Below, piece by piece: positions 1 through 5,565 of a stretch of 6,215 bases of DNA. Location of the stretch: NCBI GenBank assembly GCA_029573365.1, contig JAKQGD010000310.1, positions 1 to 6,215 of the forward strand. The letters are read 5' to 3'. Each line of letters starts with the position of its first letter. Positions within the stretch are counted from its first letter, which is position 1. A program made the translations under genes and the position numbers. The notes beneath the pieces were generated by a model. The model did no database searches. It saw only the letters and a list, made by a program, of their open reading frames with translations, and was not told the origin of the DNA. Source of the stretch: Bacteroidota bacterium (GTDB lineage Bacteria; Bacteroidota; Bacteroidia; Chitinophagales; Saprospiraceae).

Positions 1-2723
1 CTGCCGCCAGGGCGGAACTGGAAAAAAGAGGTTATGATGCTGAAAGGTTTAAGCAGGAAATGCTGAAAAAGGGAGTCAATCCCGACGCCATAGATCCTAA
101 CAATCCAGCAGATGTGGCCAGGGCCAAAAAAGCAGCGGAGGAGGTGATGGCCATGCTGGATGCCGAAAAAAACGCTAAAACGAAGCCAACAACACAAACT
201 CCTCCCACAACGGCACAGCCGCCAGTGGATAAACCACAATCCAAGACCGAGACAACCAGGACCGTGGATGACAAGGCCAAGACTTCGAGTCCGGATACTG
301 AAATACAAAAAGCTGTAAAGGAGGGAGCTACAGTAGAAGAAGCCGTATCGGAAAAACTCCAGGAAAAGGCCACAGAAAAACTGCCCGGAGCGAGTACTTA
401 TGGCCAGCATATATTCAGAGACAAATCGTTGAAGTTGTTTAGGACGGCAGAAGACGCCAAGCCCACCAAGGCCTATGTGCTGGGACCGGGTGACAGGGTG
501 GCCATATCGATCTGGGGACCTACTCAGGAAAACTTTGCCATGGAAATAGAAAAAGATGGCTATATCCAGCCTACGGGACTGCCCCGATATTACCTGGCCG
601 GACTCACAGTGGACGCAGCAGAAAAACTGATGGCCTCACGGCTGCGGAACTACTATTACTTTACGAAAGAAAATTTTGAACTCACCGTAACCACTGCCAG
701 GACCCTAAATGTCAATATTGTCGGAGAGGTATTCAACAACGGGACGTACAATATCTCGGCGGTCAATACAGCCTTTAATGCACTTATAGCTGCAGGCGGG
801 CCGACTGATATAGGTAGTGTCAGGAAGATACAACTGCTCAGAGCAGGGAAGAAACCTCTGACCATAGATGTGTACAAATACCTGCAGAATCCGGTGATCA
901 GCCAGGAATATTACCTTGCGGAAAATGACTACATCAACGTGCCTGTAGCTCAAAAACTGGTATCAGTCAACGGGGCAGTAAACAGGCCTTTCAGATATGA
1001 ACTTATAGACAATGAACAGCTCAGGGAGCTGGTTGCCTTTGCGGGAGGCCTCAAGGCCAATGCCCTGAAGGGAAACATACAGATCAAAAGGATAGAAAAT
1101 GATACGGTCAGAATCATAGATGTCAACTATGGTGAGCTGGAAAAATCCGGAAAGAATTTTGATCTTCTAAACGGCGACATCGTGGAAATCAGCACTATCA
1201 ATGAAAATGTGAGAAATCAGGTGACTTTGACGGGTGCTGTTGAAAATCCTGGTAACTACGCCATGAGCCAAACCGAAAAGGTCTCGGACCTGCTGAAAAA
1301 AGGAATATTGCTGGACAATGCCATCACCTCCATCGCATACCTTAAAAGATACAACGACGACCAAAAAACCATCAGGTATGAATTTGTCAACCTGGATAAT
1401 GTAATTAAAAACCCGGGCAGCCCTGAAAACCTGGTGCTCAGGAAGGGTGACGAACTTATCATCTCGTCCAAAGCCAGTTTTGCCGATACCTACAAGATGA
1501 ATGTAGAAGGAGCTGTCCGCAATCCCACCACCATGAGTCTGGATGTGGACAAAAATCTCAAAGTAAGCGATGCCGTGTTTTTTGCCGGTGGACTCAAGGA
1601 GGACGCCATTGTGGATTTTGCGTATATCTTCCGTAAAAAAGATGACGGCGCCAAAACACAGGAGTATATAGCCGTCAACCTAAAGCAAGCCTTGGAAAGT
1701 CCCGGGTCTGCCTCCAATATCGCCCTGGAACCCGGAGACAAGCTGGTGATTTATTCAAGGAACAATTATACAGACGAGTCTTTTGTGAGGGTGGCCGGAG
1801 CAGTGCGTAGGCCGGGAGAGTTTTTATACAATCCTTCGCTTAAATTCCGCGATGTGCTGCTTCTGGCAGGCGGGTTTAAAAGGGAGGCGTCCTATGACCG
1901 CATAGATGTGTACCGTCTTTATTTTGAGGAAGAAAAAGCTACCCGCGTGCTTGCCGCAAACCTGAGGGTGGATGAAAATTATAATATCAAAGCCGGAGAC
2001 AATGATTTTGAGCTGGAGCCCTTCGACCAGATTTTTGTAAGGACGGCCCCAGAATTTGAGCTGCAAAGAAATGTTTTTGTCAATGGAGAGGTCCGATACC
2101 CCGGCACCTATGCCCTGATGAGTGACAATACCAAACTTGCAACCATTATCAGAGAAGCCGGTGGAGTGACCAATGAAGCCTTCCTCCAGGGGGCCACACT
2201 TATGAGAACCAACGAAAATACGGGTTACGTCATCATAGACCTGGCAAAAGCCATCAAAAGCCCCAAGTCGTTTGAAAACATCATCCTGCAGGAAGGTGAT
2301 GAAATCATGATACCCAAAATGTCTAATATTGTGAGCATCACAGGTGCCACCAAAGCCAGTGAACTGTATCCGGATAGGATCACGGCCCAGGGTAAAATAC
2401 AAATACCTTACCGGGCAGGCAAAACCGCCAAATATTATCTGGACACCTATGCAGGAGGCCTGGCAAAAAATGGTAGTTACAGCAAGGTATCCGTTATAGA
2501 TGCATCCGGCAAGGTCACCAAAAGCAAAGGTTTTCTCTTTTTCCGCAAGTATCCCAAAGTAGGGCCGGGGTCAGAGATTAGGGTAGGGTACAAGGACATT
2601 GAAGTTAAAGAGACCAAAGAAGGTGAAAAGGAAGATGTCAAATGGGGCGACATCCTGGCCAACAGTATCGCCCAGGCTACAGCTATATTGTCGCTTATCC
2701 TGCTGATACAGAATGTAAATTGA
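1..2723 (+). CDS. Multi-SLBB polysaccharide export protein (Wza-like), 5'-partial
   Basis: Outer-membrane/periplasmic channel protein for capsule or exopolysaccharide export. The frame is open from base 3 to the left edge, so the ATG at base 60 is almost certainly internal; the true start and the expected signal peptide lie upstream. Numbering from that ATG (887 residues): residues 1-35 are a charged helical segment typical of the family's N-terminal region; 36-110 is a low-complexity Lys/Thr/Pro/Gln linker; 138-210 is the Poly_export domain, opening with LGPGD (141-145). About seven SLBB-type repeats follow (near 218, 300, 387, 478, 576, 671 and 757), most marked by a GAVxxPG-like turn and an AGG motif. 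Residues 863-886 are a hydrophobic C-terminal helix that could cross the outer membrane as in Wza. E. coli Wza is much shorter and has far fewer SLBB-type domains; the long multi-SLBB form is common in Bacteroidota. Family assignment is firm; the exported polymer is unknown. Confidence 0.93.
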   Translation, partial: AARAELEKRGYDAERFKQEMLKKGVNPDAIDPNNPADVARAKKAAEEVMAMLDAEKNAKTKPTTQTPPTTAQPPVDKPQSKTETTRTVDDKAKTSSPDTEIQKAVKEGATVEEAVSEKLQEKATEKLPGASTYGQHIFRDKSLKLFRTAEDAKPTKAYVLGPGDRVAISIWGPTQENFAMEIEKDGYIQPTGLPRYYLAGLTVDAAEKLMASRLRNYYYFTKENFELTVTTARTLNVNIVGEVFNNGTYNISAVNTAFNALIAAGGPTDIGSVRKIQLLRAGKKPLTIDVYKYLQNPVISQEYYLAENDYINVPVAQKLVSVNGAVNRPFRYELIDNEQLRELVAFAGGLKANALKGNIQIKRIENDTVRIIDVNYGELEKSGKNFDLLNGDIVEISTINENVRNQVTLTGAVENPGNYAMSQTEKVSDLLKKGILLDNAITSIAYLKRYNDDQKTIRYEFVNLDNVIKNPGSPENLVLRKGDELIISSKASFADTYKMNVEGAVRNPTTMSLDVDKNLKVSDAVFFAGGLKEDAIVDFAYIFRKKDDGAKTQEYIAVNLKQALESPGSASNIALEPGDKLVIYSRNNYTDESFVRVAGAVRRPGEFLYNPSLKFRDVLLLAGGFKREASYDRIDVYRLYFEEEKATRVLAANLRVDENYNIKAGDNDFELEPFDQIFVRTAPEFELQRNVFVNGEVRYPGTYALMSDNTKLATIIREAGGVTNEAFLQGATLMRTNENTGYVIIDLAKAIKSPKSFENIILQEGDEIMIPKMSNIVSITGATKASELYPDRITAQGKIQIPYRAGKTAKYYLDTYAGGLAKNGSYSKVSVIDASGKVTKSKGFLFFRKYPKVGPGSEIRVGYKDIEVKETKEGEKEDVKWGDILANSIAQATAILSLILLIQNVN

Positions 2724-2734
2724 TAAAAAAGCAT

Positions 2735-2742
2735 TAATTTTG
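2735..2742 (+). promoter_or_regulatory. Candidate Bacteroidota -7 promoter element (TAnnTTTG)
   Basis: TAATTTTG fits the TAnnTTTG consensus of the Bacteroidota primary sigma factor exactly. It would place transcription start near 2748, about 14 bases before the ATG of the winged-helix gene. I see no good TTTG/TTG -33 element at the usual 19-20 base spacing; the nearest TTG, at 2720-2722, is too close. The match is short and could be chance in A+T-rich DNA, but it sits in the first gap after the export gene and overlaps the palindrome described next. Confidence 0.45.
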
Positions 2743-2760
2743 AGTAAAAATAATACTCAA
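2740..2760. promoter_or_regulatory. Perfect inverted repeat, likely operator
   Basis: TTGAGTA (2740-2746) and TACTCAA (2754-2760) form a perfect 7 bp inverted repeat separated by seven A/T bases, ending one base before the ATG at 2762. The arms are centred 14 bp apart, more than one helical turn, compatible with a dimeric winged-helix regulator. The left arm overlaps the TTTG of the candidate promoter element, so bound protein would block initiation. No T-tract follows, so it does not look like an intrinsic terminator. The natural candidate ligand is the winged-helix protein encoded immediately downstream; that link is inference. Confidence 0.5.
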
Positions 2761-2761
2761 T

Positions 2762-3292
2762 ATGCTTGAGACGCTCATATCCTCCCGCACGAGACTGAAG
2801 CTTCTGCTCAAGTTTTTCCTGAACAGCAAGGCTACCTCCTACCTGCGGGGACTGGAATCGGAATTTGGGGACTCGACCAATGCCATAAGGCTGGAACTCA
2901 ACCGCTTCGAGAAAGCCGGCATGCTTTTATCGTATACCAAGGGCAATAAAAAATATTTCAGGGCCAATACCGAACATCCCCTGTACAAGGATACACACAA
3001 TCTGCTGCTCAAATACGTAGGGTTTGACAAGATCATAGACACCATCATAGAAAATCTGGGAGACCTTAAAAAAGCCTATGTGACAGGAGCGTTTGCAGAG
3101 GGACTCGACGATGCCGTCATAGACCTGGTGCTCGTGGGCAATATCAACAAAATGTACCTGGCAGAGCTCACAGAAAAGGCTGAAAAACACATATCCAAAA
3201 AAATACGGTATGTAACCTATACGGAAGAAGAGTTTGCTGCTTCCCTCTGGGAAGAATTGAATCCCCAATCCTTATTGCTGTGGGAGTGCTAA
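2762..3292 (+). CDS. Winged-helix regulator with degenerate nucleotidyltransferase domain
   Basis: Probable transcription regulator of the polysaccharide locus, 176 residues. Residues 1-70 read as a winged helix: an N-terminal helix (SSRTRLKLLLKFF), a recognition-helix region (SEFGDSTNAIRLELNRFEKAGML) and a wing (YTKGNKKYFRANTEHP). Residues 85-176 resemble the MNT/Pol-beta nucleotidyltransferase fold: TGAFAEG (108-114) stands where active enzymes have GSxARG, and VIDLVLVG (119-126) where they have SDxDLxV. Of the usual Asp pair only D120 is plain, so catalysis is doubtful; the domain may bind a nucleotide or only support dimerisation. From memory, close relatives sit beside upxY-like genes in Bacteroidota exopolysaccharide loci, often annotated simply as ArsR-like or winged-helix proteins. 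The ATG at 2762 follows directly on a palindrome and has no Shine-Dalgarno sequence. The stop lies 23 bases before the preferred upxY start, suggesting co-transcription. Confidence 0.85.
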   Translation: MLETLISSRTRLKLLLKFFLNSKATSYLRGLESEFGDSTNAIRLELNRFEKAGMLLSYTKGNKKYFRANTEHPLYKDTHNLLLKYVGFDKIIDTIIENLGDLKKAYVTGAFAEGLDDAVIDLVLVGNINKMYLAELTEKAEKHISKKIRYVTYTEEEFAASLWEELNPQSLLLWEC

Positions 3293-3315
3293 ACCAAAAA
3301 TCCGATAAAACTCCG

Positions 3316-3891
3316 ATGGCCACCGAGGCCCGCGTACCCACAAAAAGCAGGGATATCAACCAACTGTCGACGACAGAACGAAGATGGTTTGCTGTGTATA
3401 CCAAATTCAAGTGTGAGAAATACGTTACCGACCACCTCAACAAAAAGGGTATAGAAGCCTATGTGCCTCTCGTCACCCGCACCCGCAGATACGCACGGAA
3501 AATAAAACAATACGACGTTCCCCTTATCAACTGCTATGTCTTTGTACATATCGTCAAAGGCCAGTATATCCCTACCCTGGAAACAGAGTATGTGATGAAA
3601 TTTTTACGGCAGGGGAAAGACCTGCTTGCCATTCCACAACAGGAAATAGACCTGCTCATGAGGGTAGCAGGCGATGTGGAAGAGGTCACAGAACTCAACA
3701 ATGGAGCATTTATTCCCGGCGTGGAGGTGGAAGTGGTATCGGGCCATCTCACCGGCATGAGAGGAAAAATAGTAGAGCGAGCCGGCAAAAAGACTTTTAC
3801 GGTTGAGCTTCACTCAATTGGATTTGAACTTAGAATCAAAATAGACATACACCTGCTGAAGCCGGTACATACTGGGCTGCATCAAAACTGA
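3316..3891 (+). CDS. UpxY-family transcription antiterminator (NusG-like)
   Basis: A specialised NusG paralogue that should bind RNA polymerase and control elongation through the polysaccharide operon, as shown for UpxY proteins of Bacteroides fragilis. From ATG 3316 it is 191 residues. The NGN domain spans about 22-115: RRWFAVYTKFKCEKYV, then the (K)xxGIEAYVPL and PLINCYVFVHI strands typical of the family. The KOW domain spans about 133-185 (PGVEVEVVSG, GMRGKIV, ending in IDIHLLKPV). Length is normal for the family. The frame also opens at GTG 3280 (203 residues, overlapping the upstream stop by 13 bases) and at GTG 3286. I prefer ATG 3316 because it follows an A-rich stretch, as usual in this phylum, and because residues before about 20 lie outside the domain. 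Which leader RNA it acts on cannot be told; a housekeeping NusG is unlikely because of the UpxY-like motifs and the locus. Confidence 0.92.
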   Translation: MATEARVPTKSRDINQLSTTERRWFAVYTKFKCEKYVTDHLNKKGIEAYVPLVTRTRRYARKIKQYDVPLINCYVFVHIVKGQYIPTLETEYVMKFLRQGKDLLAIPQQEIDLLMRVAGDVEEVTELNNGAFIPGVEVEVVSGHLTGMRGKIVERAGKKTFTVELHSIGFELRIKIDIHLLKPVHTGLHQN

Positions 3892-3988
3892 GAAAGGATA
3901 CAATGGATTGAATTACAGTGATTTACGGATAAGCCGGTGCGACTTATCAGCGGCGAAGCCATTGACTTTATGATAATTTGATAATTAA
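3892..3988 (+). other. Spacer with weak inverted repeat, no gene seen
   Basis: The first part of the gap after upxY (3892-4249 in all, about 30% G+C against visibly higher in the flanking genes). GATAAG (3928-3933) and CTTATC (3943-3948) can form a 6 bp stem with a 9-base loop, but no T-run follows, so I do not call a terminator. The stretch 3940-3960 (CGACTTATCAG, then CGG and AGCC) loosely resembles part of the hairpin element at 5475-5503. A TTGA at 3962 and TAATTTG at 3974 recall promoter elements but miss the consensus spacing. No convincing open frame is present on either strand. Confidence 0.4.
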
Positions 3989-4189
3989 AAATCAAGATAT
4001 GTTGAAGTGGCAAATGGATTAACTATTGAGGTAATCAGCCATCTCCTCTTTGCCCGCGAATTGGATCTTATCAACGATGAAGAATTAAACACACTTAGAA
4101 TTCAAATTAATGAACTGACAAATAAACTCAATGCTTTTTATAAAACTCTTAAAAAAACCAAACTCATTGATCAGGTCAATAATGAATAA
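3989..4189 (+). pseudogene. C-terminal remnant of a four-helix-bundle (23S rRNA IVP-like) protein
   Basis: The frame is open from 3989, after an in-frame TAA at 3986, to the stop at 4187-4189. The segment RYVEVANGLTIEVISHLLFARELDLINDEELNTL, read in pieces, matches the second half of the four-helix-bundle family related to the protein encoded in 23S rRNA intervening sequences: the helix that usually reads FLxIALGSLxELETQLxIA, then a GYI/L-type turn and a last helix ending in LKK. The family is normally about 115-130 residues, so the first two helices, including the usual SNIAEG motif, are missing and I do not find them in other frames upstream. A GTG at 4007 or 4001-region codon could start a 60-residue product, but no good initiation context is seen. 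G+C is about 32%, well below the neighbours. Such genes are often scattered as single insertions; their function is unknown. A live short gene cannot be excluded. Confidence 0.62.
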
Positions 4190-4249
4190 TTGACAATAAT
4201 TAAACTCGACAAATAATCAAATACACAAATAAACGAATCAACATTTTTC
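4190..4249 (+). other. A+T-rich leader before the aminotransferase gene
   Basis: Sixty bases at about 23% G+C leading to the ATG at 4250. A short direct repeat AATAATT (4185-4191 and 4195-4201) flanks GAC at the edge of the upstream remnant. TTGACA (4190-4195) and AATAAT (4212-4217) with a 16-base gap look like an E. coli sigma-70 promoter, but the Bacteroidota primary sigma prefers TTTG/TAnnTTTG and no such pair is present. I see no Shine-Dalgarno sequence; the A-rich leader itself is the usual initiation context in this phylum. Confidence 0.35.
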
Positions 4250-5389
4250 ATGGAAATACAAATGGTAGACGTGAGGTCTCAGTACCTCAAGATAAAAGAT
4301 GAAATAGACAGCGGAATCAGAGAGGTGCTGGAAACGACGGCATTTATAAATGGCCCCAAGGTTAAAAAGTTTGAAGAGGAGTTTGAGCAGTATCTGGGTG
4401 TCAAACACGTGATACCATGTGCCAACGGGACAGATGCCCTCCAGATAGCCCTGATGGCACTGGGCCTCAAACCCGGAGATGAAGTCATCGTGCCTGCCTT
4501 TACCTATGTGGCTACCGCAGAAGTTATAGCTCTACTCGGCCTCACACCGGTGATGGTGGATGTGGATTACGATACGTTTAACGTGTCATCAGAGGCCATC
4601 AGAAAAGCTATATCTCCCAAGACAAAAGCCATCGTACCTGTACATCTGTATGGACAGTCGGCAGACATGGAAACCATCATGGAGATTGCCAATGAGCACG
4701 GCCTCTTCGTTGTAGAAGACAATGCCCAGGCGATAGGGGCAGATTATATTTTTAAAAACGGCACCAGAGCCAAAACAGGAACCATAGGACATATCGGATG
4801 CACTTCATTCTACCCATCCAAAAATCTAGGTTGTTACGGCGACGGAGGTGCCATCATGACTCAGGATGACCACTTGGCTGACCTCCTCCACAAAATAGCT
4901 AACCATGGCCAATCGGTACGTTATTACCACGATGTAGTGGGATGTAACTCCAGGCTCGACTCCATACAAGCTGTTGTCCTCTCGGCCAAACTCAAACACC
5001 TCGATGAATACTGCAGAGCAAGGGTGCGGGTAGCGGACCGATATGACGATGCCTTCAGTAAGGCTGACTGGTTGAAGGTGCCATACAGAGCTCCTTACTC
5101 CACACATGTTTTCCACCAGTATACACTTCGCGTCATAGAAGGAAGCAGGGACGCCCTGAAAAAAAAGCTGGATGAAGCCGGCATACCCAATATGATCTAC
5201 TACCCCGTACCTCTTTACAAACAAAAAGCTTTCGAACCTTTTGCAGGAGGCATAGATTATCTGGAAAATACAGAAAAACTTTGCAAGGAAGTGATCTCGC
5301 TGCCGATTCATACGGAGATGAGTGATGAGCAGGTTGATTGGGTTGTTGGCGTGTTGGGTGGTTGGCGTGTTGGGTGGTTGGCGAGTTAG
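4250..5389 (+). CDS. DegT/DnrJ/EryC1 sugar aminotransferase, WbpE/WlbC-like
   Basis: PLP-dependent aminotransferase that converts a keto group of a nucleotide sugar to an amine, usually with glutamate as donor, in the cytoplasm. Motifs in order (379 residues): CANGTDALQ (57-65) for PLP phosphate binding, PAFTYVATAE (82-91), VVEDNAQAIGA (154-164) with D157 and Q160 facing the cofactor, and SFYPSKNLGCYGDGGA (186-201) with K191 as the Schiff-base lysine. HGQ (219-221) with RYYH and the NSRLDSIQA segment (233-241) follow. These resemble WbpE/WlbC, which aminate UDP-3-keto-GlcNAcA, more than other members I recall. The neighbouring rfbA makes a dTDP-3-ketosugar substrate (QdtB/FdtB role) a real alternative. 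The normal fold ends near DEQVDWVV; the last 15 or so residues (about 365-379, Gly/Val/Trp-rich) are encoded by the octamer array and look like an accidental tail. ATG 4250 is chosen because the next one, at 4262, would remove residues of the family's usual N-terminus. Confidence 0.92.
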   Translation: MEIQMVDVRSQYLKIKDEIDSGIREVLETTAFINGPKVKKFEEEFEQYLGVKHVIPCANGTDALQIALMALGLKPGDEVIVPAFTYVATAEVIALLGLTPVMVDVDYDTFNVSSEAIRKAISPKTKAIVPVHLYGQSADMETIMEIANEHGLFVVEDNAQAIGADYIFKNGTRAKTGTIGHIGCTSFYPSKNLGCYGDGGAIMTQDDHLADLLHKIANHGQSVRYYHDVVGCNSRLDSIQAVVLSAKLKHLDEYCRARVRVADRYDDAFSKADWLKVPYRAPYSTHVFHQYTLRVIEGSRDALKKKLDEAGIPNMIYYPVPLYKQKAFEPFAGGIDYLENTEKLCKEVISLPIHTEMSDEQVDWVVGVLGGWRVGWLAS

Positions 5390-5444
5390 CGTGTTGGGTG
5401 GTTAGCGTGTTGGGTGGTTAGCGTGTTGGCATGTTGGCGAGTTA
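5341..5444. repeat. Degenerate 8-bp tandem array (13 units)
   Basis: Thirteen contiguous octamers, mostly GCGTGTTG alternating with GGTGGTTG or GGTGGTTA, plus GCGAGTTA (5381, 5437), GCATGTTG (5429) and GGTTGTTG (5341). As a 16-mer, GCGTGTTGGGTGGTTG is repeated exactly at 5349 and 5365, and the version ending in A at 5389 and 5405. The + strand is nearly free of C. The first six octamers encode the C-terminal tail of the aminotransferase; the rest are intergenic. The array could change length by slippage. Runs of GG in it (for example 5357-5380) could also form a two-tetrad G-quadruplex. Origin unknown. Confidence 0.9.
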
Positions 5445-5451
5445 GTGTAAA

Positions 5452-5535
5452 GAGTGAGGGATAGGAGCGGCATCCCGATTTATCAGGGATACAGCGGATA
5501 GCCCGACCGCGGACGAAGGACGGGGGCACTCCCAA
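5452..5535 (+). other. Structured intergenic element with competing hairpins
   Basis: The spacer before rfbA holds a compact, G+C-rich element. GGGAT (5458-5462), ATCCC (5472-5476) and GGGAT (5486-5490) let the middle ATCCC pair with either neighbour, each with a 9-base loop, so the two hairpins exclude each other. GAGTG (5452-5456) can pair with CACTC (5527-5531) and close the whole element. The 3' part has GCCCGACC (5501-5508) opposite a CGGGGGC run (5521-5527). It lacks a T-tract, so a terminator is unlikely. From memory, unchecked, elements with the words GGAGCGGCATCC, ATACAGCGGATAGCCCGACC and GGGGGCAC recur in intergenic DNA of many Bacteroidota, so this is probably one copy of a dispersed repeat of unknown role. 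Strand is arbitrary. Confidence 0.55.
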
Positions 5536-5565
5536 AAAATAATTATCAACAAACACAAAAGTAAT

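Noticed and set aside
1824..2402. 192-codon frame on the - strand inside the export gene
   Set aside because: The + strand encodes conserved SLBB repeats throughout this stretch; the antisense product shows no family features.
2740..2760. Palindrome as an intrinsic terminator of the export gene
   Set aside because: The stem is A/T-rich with only two G-C pairs and is not followed by a T-tract; its position against the next ATG fits an operator better.
3928..3948. Hairpin GATAAG/CTTATC as a terminator after upxY
   Set aside because: Six-base stem with a large loop and no following U-run.
4190..4217. TTGACA-16-AATAAT as a sigma-70 promoter for the aminotransferase
   Set aside because: It matches the E. 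coli consensus, but Bacteroidota housekeeping promoters use TTTG and TAnnTTTG; in DNA at about 23% G+C such a match is weak evidence.
5341..5444. CRISPR array
   Set aside because: The units are contiguous 8-mers with no unique spacers and no cas genes nearby; it is a simple tandem repeat.
5521..5540. GGGGGCACTCCC followed by A-run as a terminator for the - strand
   Set aside because: No gene on the - strand needs it; read from the - strand the T-run precedes the stem instead of following it.
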